Both the position numbers and the translations under genes were made by a program. From Enterococcus phoeniculicola ATCC BAA-412 (lineage in GTDB: Bacteria > Bacillota > Bacilli > Lactobacillales > Enterococcaceae): a DNA stretch of 64,000 nt. The stretch lies in NCBI RefSeq assembly GCF_000407505.1, contig NZ_ASWE01000004.1:425305-489304 (forward strand). The letters run 5' to 3'. Below are positions 17,208-25,489 of this stretch, piece by piece; within the stretch, counting starts at the first letter, position 1; every line of letters starts with the position of its first letter. The notes beneath the pieces are model-generated. The model made no database searches. It had not been told where the DNA came from and was given only the letters and a program-made list of their open reading frames with translations.

Positions 17208-17744
17208 ATGAGAGAATCAAAACTAAAAAAATTAACGATTTTATCTATGATGATTGCACTAGATGTAGTGTTATCCCCGTTATTTCGGATTGAAGGGATG
17301 GCTCCGATGTCTAGTGTCATGAATGTGATTGCAGCAGTTTCATTAGGACCCTTTTATGCAACCATTATGGCATTTGTTTGTGGTATTTTACGAATTACGC
17401 TTTTGGGGATTCCTCCCTTGGCATTAACTGGCGCTGTATTTGGTGCGTTTTTAGCAGGTATATTTTATCAAATAAAGGCATCAAACTGGTTAGCGGCTTT
17501 CGGAGAAATCATTGGGACTGGGCTTTTAGGGTCCTTGCTTTCTTATCCTGTAATGGTGTGGTTTACAGGAAGTACAAATGGATTATTCTGGTTTGTTTAT
17601 ACGCCACGCTTTTTCGGAGGAGCAATTTCTGGGTCTTTTATTGCTTTATTTGTATTAGTGAAGCTAGATAAAATAGGTGTATTTCAAAAGGTAAAAACGT
17701 TATTCCAATCGTCAGTCATTTATAAAAAGAATGAAAGCCAATAG
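17208..17744 (+). CDS. thiW: ThiW-type ECF transporter S component
   Basis: The product is a 178-aa membrane protein with about five or six helices and a basic, charged C-terminus. Its start (KLTILSMMIALDVVLSPLFRIEGMAPMSSVMNV) and GPFYATIMAFVCGILR are typical of ThiW, the substrate-binding subunit thought to bring in a thiazole precursor of thiamine with the shared ECF module. The TPP riboswitch upstream supports a thiamine-related substrate. GGAAAAG-type purines precede the ATG. The shared EcfA/A'/T genes and the thiazole kinase are not in the window. Confidence 0.88.
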   Translation: MRESKLKKLTILSMMIALDVVLSPLFRIEGMAPMSSVMNVIAAVSLGPFYATIMAFVCGILRITLLGIPPLALTGAVFGAFLAGIFYQIKASNWLAAFGEIIGTGLLGSLLSYPVMVWFTGSTNGLFWFVYTPRFFGGAISGSFIALFVLVKLDKIGVFQKVKTLFQSSVIYKKNESQ

Positions 17745-17928
17745 AGAAACCTACAGGACGATTTTAAAATCCCTCTTTTTGATTAGTCAGCTAAATAATT
17801 GATTCTATGAGGAAGTGTAATACAGAAAATCATTTAAAGTGATACAGTTGATGCAGGCATTAAAGTTGCAATAATTTGAAAAAAAAGACATGATAGGACT
17901 GTTAATATTAGAAGAGAGGACGAATAAG

Positions 17929-18945
17929 ATGCGTTACTTTATAATGGATAGTCAAGATATCCGAGTGAATCTTGCAACAGAAGAATATTTAATGAATACA
18001 GCAGATGTTTCTGAACCATTGCTTCTGTTCTATATACAAAAACCGTCTGTTATCATTGGTCGATATCAAAATGCTTATGAAGAAATCAATCTTGATTACT
18101 TGCGGGAACATCATGTAGTTTTGACGAGGCGAATATCAGGTGGTGGTGCCGTTTATGATGATTTAGGAAACTTAAGTTTTAGTATTGTGATGCAAAAAGA
18201 TGATACAACCTTTGGCGACTATCAGCGCGTGACAATGCCAATTTTGAAAGGGCTTCAAGCAATGGGCGCGCGGTCTGCTGAGATGGGTGGAAGAAATGAT
18301 TTGTATATTCATGGTCAGAAATTTTCTGGAAATGCTATGTATACCAAAAAAAATCGAACCTATTCTCATGGCACGTTAATGTATGATGTGGATTTATCTA
18401 TTTTGGAATCAGTTTTAACTGTTTCTAAAGAAAAATTTGAATCAAAAGCAACAAAATCAGTCCGAAAAAGTGTATCAAACATTAAGCCCTATTTAGATGA
18501 ACGCTACCAGGCAGATACAACAGAGGAATTTCGAGATGAGCTACTTTGTCAAATTTATTCAGTATCTTCTCTAAATGAAATTTCAGATAAGCAATTAAAA
18601 CTAACGGATAAAGATAATGAAGAAATTCAAAAATTAGTTGATACGCGTTACAGCAATGATGAATGGATTTTCGGTGAAACACCTGAATTTCATTTCAATA
18701 AACGCACGAGAATTCCTTCTGTTGGAATCGTAGATATTCATGTTTCTACAAATAAAGGAATAATTCAAGAGTTGGCTATTTATGGAGATTTTTTTGGTGA
18801 ACAAGAGATAGACATACTTCAAAATCAACTGATAGGGGAACCCTATATTTATGAAGTGCTGAAAAAGCGACTTCAAACGTTCTCTGTTTCAGACTATATT
18901 TTGAATTTAACGAATGAAGAGCTGCTTTCTTTATTATTTTCATAG
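17929..18945 (+). CDS. lplA: Lipoate-protein ligase
   Basis: LplA activates lipoate with ATP and attaches it to lysines of E2 and H proteins. The N-terminal catalytic domain shows ATEEYLMN, PSVIIGRYQNAYEEIN, the lipoate/AMP loop RRISGGGAVYDDLGNLSFS, and GRNDLYIHGQKFSGNAMY with the catalytic Lys. The C-terminal accessory domain ends at residue 338. Many members have GGGAVYHD where this one has GGGAVYDD. An ATG at 17929 with AGAGG nine bases upstream is a better start than the frame's first ATG. Only 10 bases separate it from the MetN-like gene, so the four genes to 21173 form one operon. Confidence 0.9.
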   Translation: MRYFIMDSQDIRVNLATEEYLMNTADVSEPLLLFYIQKPSVIIGRYQNAYEEINLDYLREHHVVLTRRISGGGAVYDDLGNLSFSIVMQKDDTTFGDYQRVTMPILKGLQAMGARSAEMGGRNDLYIHGQKFSGNAMYTKKNRTYSHGTLMYDVDLSILESVLTVSKEKFESKATKSVRKSVSNIKPYLDERYQADTTEEFRDELLCQIYSVSSLNEISDKQLKLTDKDNEEIQKLVDTRYSNDEWIFGETPEFHFNKRTRIPSVGIVDIHVSTNKGIIQELAIYGDFFGEQEIDILQNQLIGEPYIYEVLKKRLQTFSVSDYILNLTNEELLSLLFS

Positions 18946-18955
18946 GAGGAAATAG

Positions 18956-19687
18956 ATGATTCAGTTGCATCATGTTTCAAAAGACTATCAACAAATAAAT
19001 GCATTAGATGATTTAAACTTCCAGATTGAGCAGGGGGAAATAGTTGGAATTATTGGGAAAAGTGGTTCAGGAAAATCAACGTTGCTTCGTATACTCAATT
19101 TAATTGAAACACCAACTAAAGGGGAGATTTATTTTGGGGAGAAAGAGATTCAGACTCTTACAAAAAAGCAGATTCAACAAACCAAACAAACGATTGGAAT
19201 GATTTTTCAGCACTATAATTTATTAAGTAATTTAACTGTTCATCAAAACGTAGCTCTTCCTTTAAAGTTACTAGGGAAAACTAATCATGAAAAAGTAGAT
19301 GAATTACTTGATTTTGTAGGAATGCGTATGAAAAGTCAATATTATCCTGCGGAATTATCAGGAGGAGAAAAACAGCGAGTGGCTATTGCTCGTGCACTGG
19401 TTAGAAACCCAACGTTATTACTTTGTGATGAACCAACTAGTTCTTTGGATGAAGAAAATACAGAAGAAATTATTCGATTGTTAAAAAGGACTCATAAAGA
19501 GTTTTCTCCCACGATTTTGTTTGTCAGTCACGAATTAAGTTCAGTAAAAACTTTATGTGAACGGGTGTTGGTACTTGAATCAGGTAGGATTACAGACGAA
19601 TTCTTTAACACACCTAAAGACGTATCTTCCCCTGTACTTTCTTATGCAGAGAGAATAAAGCGGGGGGTAAAAGATGTCCGTAATTGA
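18956..19687 (+). CDS. MetN-like ABC importer ATPase lacking the NIL domain
   Basis: This is an ABC ATPase of the methionine-uptake branch. It has Walker A GKSGSGKST, Q-loop GMIFQHYNLL, signature LSGGEKQRVAIARAL, Walker B LLLCDEPTSSLD and the switch His in FVSHE. It is 243 aa, about 100 residues shorter than standard MetN, and stops after the nucleotide-binding core. The C-terminal NIL/ACT-like domain that senses methionine is absent. AGGAGG precedes the ATG. It overlaps the permease gene by 14 bases. Membership of a MetNIQ-type importer is clear; methionine as substrate is not. Confidence 0.88.
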   Translation: MIQLHHVSKDYQQINALDDLNFQIEQGEIVGIIGKSGSGKSTLLRILNLIETPTKGEIYFGEKEIQTLTKKQIQQTKQTIGMIFQHYNLLSNLTVHQNVALPLKLLGKTNHEKVDELLDFVGMRMKSQYYPAELSGGEKQRVAIARALVRNPTLLLCDEPTSSLDEENTEEIIRLLKRTHKEFSPTILFVSHELSSVKTLCERVLVLESGRITDEFFNTPKDVSSPVLSYAERIKRGVKDVRN

Positions 19688-20345
19688 AAATATTCAGTAT
19701 TACTTACCGGAATTTATTGTGTCTTTAAAGCAAACAGGTATCATGATGAGCATTAGTATGGGGGCTGCGTTACTTGTTGGGCTCCCATTAGGAATTGGGT
19801 TGTTTTTGTCCAATCCCAAAGGACGCAAAAAAAACGTAGTCAATTATTGGGTATTAAATTTTTTGATTACTTTGATTCGTTCCTATCCCTTTTTACTATT
19901 TGTCATTTCATTAATACCGGTCACTCGTCTGATTATTGGACGAGCATTCGGGCCATATCCTGCCTCTTTTCCATTGAGTATTGTAGCATGTGCCATTTTT
20001 GCCCGGCTGGTAGAACAAGTACTTTTAGATGTACCTAAAGAGATAGGCGCGTTAAGTGAGTCATTAGGAGTGAGCCGCTGGCAGTACCTGTGGCATTTTT
20101 TATTGGTAGAAGCAAGGAGTGGTATTTTATTAGCATATACGACTACGATTGTCAGCATGGTTTCTTACTCTACTGTAATGGGGATTGTTGGTGGCGGTGG
20201 AGTTGGAGATTTCGCCATTCGTTATGGGTATCAAAGCTACCAATATGGCATTATGTATTTTGCGATTGTTTTTCTGATTGTTTGCGTATTTATTCTCCAA
20301 ATGACGGGGAATTATTTTGCACAAAAACTAGATAAAAGAAAGTAG
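19674..20345 (+). CDS. MetI-like ABC importer permease
   Basis: The 223-aa membrane protein has five helices and the binding-protein-dependent permease loop EIGALSESLGVSRWQYLWHFLLVEAR, including the conserved Gly that contacts the ATPase. The following VSMVSYSTVMGIVGGGGVGDFAIRYGYQSY matches MetI proteins (GxVGGGGLGDxAxxYGYxR). The length is typical. It overlaps the ATPase gene upstream, and the binding protein starts 9 bases after its stop. Confidence 0.88.
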   Translation: MSVIENIQYYLPEFIVSLKQTGIMMSISMGAALLVGLPLGIGLFLSNPKGRKKNVVNYWVLNFLITLIRSYPFLLFVISLIPVTRLIIGRAFGPYPASFPLSIVACAIFARLVEQVLLDVPKEIGALSESLGVSRWQYLWHFLLVEARSGILLAYTTTIVSMVSYSTVMGIVGGGGVGDFAIRYGYQSYQYGIMYFAIVFLIVCVFILQMTGNYFAQKLDKRK

Positions 20346-20354
20346 GAGAAATAG

Positions 20355-21173
20355 ATGAAAAAAGTGATTTTAGCAGTGTTAGCATTGAGTGTCCTTGGAG
20401 CCGTGACTGCTTGCGGTACAGAAAAAAAAGAGAGTGCGGGAAAAGAAGATAAAATAATCAAGGTAGCTAGTCAAGCACCGCCGATGACAGATGTAGTAAA
20501 AGTGGCTGCAGAAGTAGCAAAAGAAGATGGCTGGGAAATTGAATTAGTGCAAGTGAACGATAATGTCGCTTATAATGATATGGTTTCAGGGAAAGAGGCA
20601 GATGCAAGTTTTGCTCAACATGAACCTTTCATGATGAAGTACAATGAGGAAAAGAGAACAAATTTGGTTGCTATTCAGCCTATTTATGATGCAAAGGTTG
20701 GGTTTTATTCAAAGGACTATCAATCAGTAGATGAGCTTCCTGAAAATAGCAAAATAGCGTTACCAAGCGATGTATCAAATGAAGGACGTGCATTAGCTAT
20801 TTTACAGGAACAAGGATTAATTAAGTTAAAAGAGGGCGTTGGTGTGAATGGTACAACCAAGGATATTATTGAGAATCCGAAAAAATTTGACTTTCTGTCT
20901 GTGGATTTATTGAATCTAGCTGAAGCATATAGTGAACCGGGTGTTTCTTTGGTTTATAATTACCCTACCTATATTTCAAAAATCGGCTTAACACCTAGTG
21001 ATGCACTATTCTTGGAAAAAAATATTGATGGACGATTTTCCATTCAACTAGTTGCACGAGAAGATAATAAAGAGAGCGAGAAAATAAAGGCACTGAAAAA
21101 AGCGATGACAAGTGATAAAGTAAAAGAATTTTTAGAAGGGGAACATAGTGAGACGCTCGTTGTTTCATTTTAA
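20355..21173 (+). CDS. MetQ-like substrate-binding lipoprotein, divergent
   Basis: The 272-aa protein has a signal peptide with lipobox VTAC (Cys20). The mature domain is NlpA/MetQ-like: VASQAPPMTDVVKVAAEVAKEDGWEIELVQV, SGKEADASFAQHEPFM and GRALAILQEQGLIKLK. Positions that line the methionine pocket in MetQ have changed: the usual PNDPTN is PSDVSN, and the later NAN..NP region is replaced by YPTYISKIGLTPSDALFLEK. A different ligand is therefore likely. It is the last gene of the lplA operon, followed by a strong hairpin terminator. Confidence 0.85.
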   Translation: MKKVILAVLALSVLGAVTACGTEKKESAGKEDKIIKVASQAPPMTDVVKVAAEVAKEDGWEIELVQVNDNVAYNDMVSGKEADASFAQHEPFMMKYNEEKRTNLVAIQPIYDAKVGFYSKDYQSVDELPENSKIALPSDVSNEGRALAILQEQGLIKLKEGVGVNGTTKDIIENPKKFDFLSVDLLNLAEAYSEPGVSLVYNYPTYISKIGLTPSDALFLEKNIDGRFSIQLVAREDNKESEKIKALKKAMTSDKVKEFLEGEHSETLVVSF

Positions 21174-21179
21174 ATAACT

Positions 21180-21237
21180 AAAACGAAGACAGTAAAGGTT
21201 CTCATAATGAGTAATCTTAAATCTGTCTTCGTTTTTA
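21180..21237. terminator. Bidirectional terminator
   Basis: AAAACGAAGACAG pairs with CTGTCTTCGTTTT with A-rich and T-rich flanks on both sides. It serves the rightward lplA operon and the leftward fetAB operon. Confidence 0.8.
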
Positions 21238-21239
21238 TG

Positions 21240-21998
21240 TTAAATCATTAATTGTTTTTGTTCATTATAGTAGCTCTTATAGGCTAAGTACGTAGCAAGA
21301 ACTGAGCCGATACTTGTTGCCGAAAGTAGCATAAAAGTTACCATAATTTGATATTTAATAGCGTGAACGGGATCGACACCTGCAAAAATTAGTCCAGACA
21401 TCATTCCAGGAAGGCTGACTATCCCAACGGTTTTTGCTGAATCAATGGTAGGAGACATTCCTGTTCGGATGCTTTGTCGAAGAATTGAAAGAGAAGCAAG
21501 CTTGATATCAGCACCTAATGAAAGCTTCTCTAAAATAGCCTGACGTTGGTCGTGGAACAGACTATCCAGACTTCGATAACAAAGACCGATGGCGACCATT
21601 GAGTTGCTGGCAATCATTCCACTGATAGGAATAATTTGGGAGGGAATAAATTTTATAGAGCCAGACAGAACCAGCACACCGATGGTTACACTCGTACTTG
21701 CACCGATTGCAATAAACGAGAGAAGAAAACCGTTTTTGATATGCTGACTTCTTTTTTTTGCATTTTGTGCTGCATTTATCACAATAATAAGCGCCATTGA
21801 AACGGTTAAAAACTCATTATTTACCCGAAAAAGATAACTTAACACATAGCCGACAAGTACCAGCTGAATAATTGCGCGAAATACACTGAAAATAATGTCT
21901 TTTGTAAATCCTAATTTTTCTTTATAACTAATTCCTAAAGCGACCATAACCAACATAGCTGCAAAAAATAAGGAGAGATTATTGACTGCTAAGTTCAT
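21240..21998 (-). CDS. fetB: FetB-like ABC exporter permease (UPF0014)
   Basis: The 252-aa protein has six or seven membrane helices and the UPF0014/FetB signatures: FRAIIQLVLVGYVLSYLF, PISGMIASNSMVAIGL, LGADIKLASLSILRQSIRTGMSPTIDSAKTVGIVSLPGMMSGLIFAGVDP at about residues 150-200. FetAB systems are linked to iron export and peroxide resistance. The start overlaps the end of the ATPase gene by 20 bases, so the two are co-translated. Confidence 0.88.
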   Translation of the reverse strand: MNLAVNNLSLFFAAMLVMVALGISYKEKLGFTKDIIFSVFRAIIQLVLVGYVLSYLFRVNNEFLTVSMALIIVINAAQNAKKRSQHIKNGFLLSFIAIGASTSVTIGVLVLSGSIKFIPSQIIPISGMIASNSMVAIGLCYRSLDSLFHDQRQAILEKLSLGADIKLASLSILRQSIRTGMSPTIDSAKTVGIVSLPGMMSGLIFAGVDPVHAIKYQIMVTFMLLSATSIGSVLATYLAYKSYYNEQKQLMI

Positions 21999-22644
21999 TT
22001 GATGCCTCCATTCTTCCGTTCACAATACGAATCGTTGACTTTGCTTGTTGAATTTCTTCATTGTCGTGGGTGACACGGATAAGTGTAGTACCATTTTTCT
22101 GATTTAATTGATTTAGCCATTCATTTACAATTCCTTTGCTTTCCTCATCTAACCCTGTTGTCACTTCATCTAATAAGAGAATTTCTGGTAAAAAGAGCAC
22201 ATTTCGTAATAAAGCAACACGCTGTTTTTCACCACCCGATAGTTCTGTAATCTTTTTTTGTAGATAGTCTTTAGAAAGCTTGACTTCTTGAAGAAGACTT
22301 TTAGCATGGGCTTCATCAAAGGGCTTATTTCTAACGGTATAAGGAAACAGTAAATTGTCAAAGACTGTTTCACCAAATAAGGTAGGCTGTTGAAAGCAAT
22401 AAGATACCTTCTTTCTGTAGTCCTCAGGTTTGTAAGAAGTACTTGGTGTCCCTTGGAAAAATACAGTACCACTTGTCGGGCTTAATAGTGTAGCAAAAAT
22501 TTTTAATAAGGTACTTTTTCCTCCACCAGATGGACCTATGATGGTTGTTTGACTGCCTTTTTCTATTGAAAGGGTAATGTCAGAAAGGATGTTCTTATTT
22601 TCAATCTCATAAGAAACTGCCTCTGTAGCTAATAGTATGTCCAT
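21979..22644 (-). CDS. fetA: FetA-like ABC exporter ATPase
   Basis: The 221-aa ABC ATPase has Walker A GPSGGGKST, Q-loop SYCFQQPTLFGETVFDNL, signature LSGGEKQRVALLRNVLF, Walker B ILLLDEVTTGLDE and switch His in RVTHDNEE. Size and partner fit FetA (YbbL). Together with the UPF0014 permease it forms a two-gene operon read leftwards from a promoter in 22645-22800. Iron or metal export is inferred from the family. Confidence 0.85.
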   Translation of the reverse strand: MDILLATEAVSYEIENKNILSDITLSIEKGSQTTIIGPSGGGKSTLLKIFATLLSPTSGTVFFQGTPSTSYKPEDYRKKVSYCFQQPTLFGETVFDNLLFPYTVRNKPFDEAHAKSLLQEVKLSKDYLQKKITELSGGEKQRVALLRNVLFLPEILLLDEVTTGLDEESKGIVNEWLNQLNQKNGTTLIRVTHDNEEIQQAKSTIRIVNGRMEASNELSSQ

Positions 22645-22941
22645 AAATGCTTAGCTCCTTGTTCGTATTAAAATGTGTGCTTGTTGTTCCCAAAATATCA
22701 TAGCACAGAATCGCTGAAAGTGGGACTCAAGGATTGATGTAGAAAAAAATTGTGACTGTATCGTCAGATTGCTTGATGTTTTCGTGCAACTTGTAGAAAG
22801 AATAGAGAGCACTGTAAAAGCAATTAGGGACGTGCTATCATGAATAGTGAAGAAAATAATTGTTGGAAAATAAGAATCGTATGATTCGTTTCCAAAAATG
22901 AAAGCGATTAACTGTAAGTGGATGTTAGGAGGAGCAAAGTA

Positions 22942-23505
22942 ATGGAGACAGAAGAAATTTTTAAGAAGATGCATAGTGGAGAAATATACTTTGAAAATGC
23001 TGAAACAGGAAGTTTGCAAAAGAAGTTTAATGAAATTCTTTATGATTTCAATCAAGTCAGACCGTCAGACGAAAAAGAAAAACAACAATTAATGAAACAG
23101 TTATTTGCAAGTGTAGGAGAAGGCGTGTATATTGAACAGCCTTTACGAGCAAATTGGGGTGCTAATACGCATTTAGGAAATCATGTGTACGCTAATTTTA
23201 ATCTAACACTCGTAGATGATACACGAATTGAAATTGGAGACAATGTCATGATTGGGCCAAATGTAACCTTGGCTGCAGGAACTCATCCGCTAAATCCTGA
23301 GCTACGAGTAAAAAAGGCACAGTATAATCTTCCTGTGGTTATTGGTGAAAATGTCTGGTTGGGTGCTGGGGTAATTGTTCTTCCAGGTGTGACAATTGGA
23401 AAAAACTCAGTCATCGGAGCAGGTAGTGTAGTAACAAAAGATGTTCCAGAAAATGTTTTAGCTTTTGGCACACCCTGTGTTGTTCAAAAGACGATAACGG
23501 AATAA
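22942..23505 (+). CDS. Maltose/galactoside O-acetyltransferase
   Basis: This is a LacA/Maa-type hexapeptide-repeat acetyltransferase of 187 aa. The N-terminal mac domain (residues 1-55: KMHSGEIYFENAETGSL) is followed by the left-handed beta-helix with repeated [IV]G-x4 turns (IGDNVMIGPNVTL, IGENVWLGAGVIVLPGVTIGKNSVIGAGSVVTKDVPENVLAFGTP). The catalytic His is in AAGTHPL. It transfers acetyl from acetyl-CoA to a sugar hydroxyl. A GTG at 22918 is in frame, but AGGAGGAG nine bases before the ATG at 22942 fixes the start. It stands alone, followed by the 58-bp repeat element. Confidence 0.88.
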   Translation: METEEIFKKMHSGEIYFENAETGSLQKKFNEILYDFNQVRPSDEKEKQQLMKQLFASVGEGVYIEQPLRANWGANTHLGNHVYANFNLTLVDDTRIEIGDNVMIGPNVTLAAGTHPLNPELRVKKAQYNLPVVIGENVWLGAGVIVLPGVTIGKNSVIGAGSVVTKDVPENVLAFGTPCVVQKTITE

Positions 23506-23521
23506 ATATTATTAGGAGGTC

Positions 23522-23917
23522 GGGACAGAAGTGTTCAGCTCCGAGAAATAAGAAGGAATTCACGAAGATTGTTCCTCAAATCTTTGGGAATTTCAGCTTA
23601 TTTTCGAAGCCTTCAACTCTAGCATGTCTCATGCGTAGAAGTTGATGAGAGCGAAACGCAGTGGAGACCTTCAACTCTAGCATGTTTCATGCGTAGAAGT
23701 TGATGAGAGCGAAACGCAGTGGAGACCTTCAACTCTAGCATGTCTCATGCGTAGAAGTTGTTGAGAGCGAAACGCAGTGGAGACCTTCAACTCTAGCATG
23801 TCTCATGCGTAGAAGTTGTTGAGAGCGAAACGCAGTGGAGACCTTCAACTCTAGCATGTCTCATGCGTAGAAGTTGTTGAGAGACAAACGCAGTGGAGAT
23901 GAGTTGCTTCTGTTCCC
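23522..23917 (+). repeat. Modular intergenic element with five 58-bp tandem units
   Basis: The element is bounded by GGGACAGAAG (23522-23531) and CTTCTGTTCCC (23907-23917), which pair. The head has AGCTCCGAGAAATAAG pairing with CTTATTTTCGAAG just before the array. Five units start at 23611, 23669, 23727, 23785 and 23843, each 58 bases long and nearly identical. Each holds a hairpin, GCATG-TYT-CATGC, inside CTTC / GAAG arms, followed by TGAGAGCGAAACGCAGTGGAGA. No spacers lie between the units. A terminator follows directly. Confidence 0.9.
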
Positions 23918-23939
23918 GTCGTTTATTAAGATTTTACAA

Positions 23940-23980
23940 AGGTGGGGAATAACTTAATTAGTTATGTCCCACCTTCTTTT
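23940..23980 (+). terminator. Repeat-family terminator
   Basis: AGGTGGGGAATAAC pairs with GTTATGTCCCACCT around TTAATTA, followed by a T-rich run. It is preceded by TTTATTAAGATTTTACAAAG, the conserved lead-in of this family. Confidence 0.75.
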
Positions 23981-24314
23981 TATGGAAAATTCAGTAGAGA
24001 GAAAGAAACTAGAAATTGTTCTTTTGGTGTTTTTTTTAGGATTTTCTGTGAAGAGAAAATTTGTTCATTTATAATGAATAAGCAAGCGCACCTCAGCATT
24101 CTCTTTCTTATACAGCGAAATATACCGAAAAGAGGTACGTTGGGGACCTGGTTCGTGCGTAGAAGATGGTGAGAGACAAACGCCGTGGAGATGAGATTCT
24201 ATCTTCACTCTGTCTTTTAGTAATCTTTTAAAAATCTGGTAGTTTATCGTTAGGTTCCAGAATCATTACATCGTATAAAAATTAGCATTCATTTGTAGAG
24301 GTAGGAGAAAAACA
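23981..24314. other. Intergenic region with one degenerate 58-bp unit
   Basis: No gene is supported. A diverged unit core, GTGCGTAGAAGATGGTGAGA, lies at 24154-24173, followed by GACAAACGCCGTGGAGATGA. The last 12 bases carry the AGGAG site of the next gene. Confidence 0.5.
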
Positions 24315-25379
24315 TTGTTAGTAAAGATGGTTATGACATTCGTAGTAGGACTGTTGGGCGGTTGTCTGGCAAAACGACTGAAGATGCCAGCTGCATTTAT
24401 GACAGGAAGTATGATTGCGGTGGCTCTATTTTCTATTCTTACTAATCAGTCAGCTATGCCGGGCTCTCTGAAAGTATTTGCACAAATTGTTAGCGGCGCT
24501 TATATTGGGCAACAAGTTTCTAAAGCAGACTTACTTAATTTTCCCAAATTGTCTAAGCTTATCGTACTGCTTTTAAGTTTTTTTACAGTCAATATGTTTG
24601 CAATGGGGTTACTTTTTCATTATCTGTTTTCCATTGATTTAGTGACGGCACTTCTTAGCTGTATGCCAGGTGGTATTATGGATGTGTCACTAATTAGTAT
24701 TGACATGGGGGCGCAGTCAGAAATTGTTGCGACCATGCAGCTTGCCCGTCTTGTGGGTATTCTCTTGATACTTCCAGCTTGGATTCAATTTTTGTTGAAA
24801 CGGCTTGGAAAAGATGATGTATCCTCAGTGAATAAAACAAAAGAAAAGATGCAAAAAATCCATCCCTTTGGCACAAATAGAAACTGGACAAATGATAGTC
24901 TCATTTTGATTATTGCAGGAATCGGGGGGCTATTGGGAGTCTATTTAGAGATTCCTGTCGGTGCCCTCATCTTTTCCTTAATTTTTTCAAGTCTATTAAA
25001 AATCGTCAAAAATACAGCACAGTTAAACAGCTCGATTCGCTATCTTGCTCAAATTCTTGCAGGTTCAATTATCGGAAGTACGTTTACACATCATAGCGTA
25101 CAACAAATGTCACAATTAATTGTACCAGCACTTCTTCTTTTAGGAAGCTATTTGATTATTAACGTTTTATTTGGATTTATCGTTTATAAAAAAGGTGACT
25201 TAGATTTGAAATCTGCTTTATTTGCTTCCTCTCCAGCTGGAGCTACCGATATTTCACTTATTGCGGGTGAACTAGGTGGTGATATGCCAAAAATAGCAGC
25301 TATTCAAATTAGTCGGACCATCTACACCATTGTTGTTCTTCCAAATCTTGTCCGTTGGTTTGTTGGCTGGATTAGTTAA
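24315..25379 (+). CDS. AbrB family membrane protein (putative transporter)
   Basis: The 354-aa protein has about ten membrane helices in two related halves, each carrying an AbrB-duplication signature: LGGCLAKRLKMPAAFMTGSM and LLSCMPGGIMDVSLISIDMG in the first half, then GVYLEIPVGALIFSLIFSSLL and SPAGATDISLIAGELGGDMPKIAAIQ in the second. Proteins of this family were once annotated as ammonia monooxygenase; they are membrane transport proteins of unproven substrate. The start is a TTG seven bases after AGGAG (24303-24307); an ATG at 24327 is the alternative. It is a single gene, convergent with the glycerate kinase. Confidence 0.85.
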   Translation: MLVKMVMTFVVGLLGGCLAKRLKMPAAFMTGSMIAVALFSILTNQSAMPGSLKVFAQIVSGAYIGQQVSKADLLNFPKLSKLIVLLLSFFTVNMFAMGLLFHYLFSIDLVTALLSCMPGGIMDVSLISIDMGAQSEIVATMQLARLVGILLILPAWIQFLLKRLGKDDVSSVNKTKEKMQKIHPFGTNRNWTNDSLILIIAGIGGLLGVYLEIPVGALIFSLIFSSLLKIVKNTAQLNSSIRYLAQILAGSIIGSTFTHHSVQQMSQLIVPALLLLGSYLIINVLFGFIVYKKGDLDLKSALFASSPAGATDISLIAGELGGDMPKIAAIQISRTIYTIVVLPNLVRWFVGWIS

Positions 25380-25446
25380 GACAATGAGTAGCTGAGAAGT
25401 CTATAAAATGTCTGTTTTGGAATAAAAAAGAATGAAAAATGAGTAA

Positions 25447-25489
25447 AGACAGGGTTAATGTCCAAAGTGGTCACTAGCCCTGTCTTTTT
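25447..25489. terminator. Bidirectional terminator
   Basis: AAGACAGGG and CCCTGTCTT pair around a loop that itself folds (AAAGTGG area), followed by TTTTA on the + strand and A-rich before. It lies between the convergent AbrB-family and glycerate kinase genes. Confidence 0.75.

Noticed and set aside
18956..21173. Naming the importer metNIQ with methionine as substrate
   Set aside because: The ATPase lacks the NIL domain, the binding-protein pocket motifs differ, and the operon partner is lipoate ligase.
23611..23900. The 58-bp array as a CRISPR
   Set aside because: Units are contiguous and near-identical along their whole length; there are no unique spacers and no cas genes in the window.
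23942..24172. Rightward 76-codon open frame after the first array
   Set aside because: It starts inside the terminator hairpin, has no ribosome site and runs into a degenerate repeat unit.
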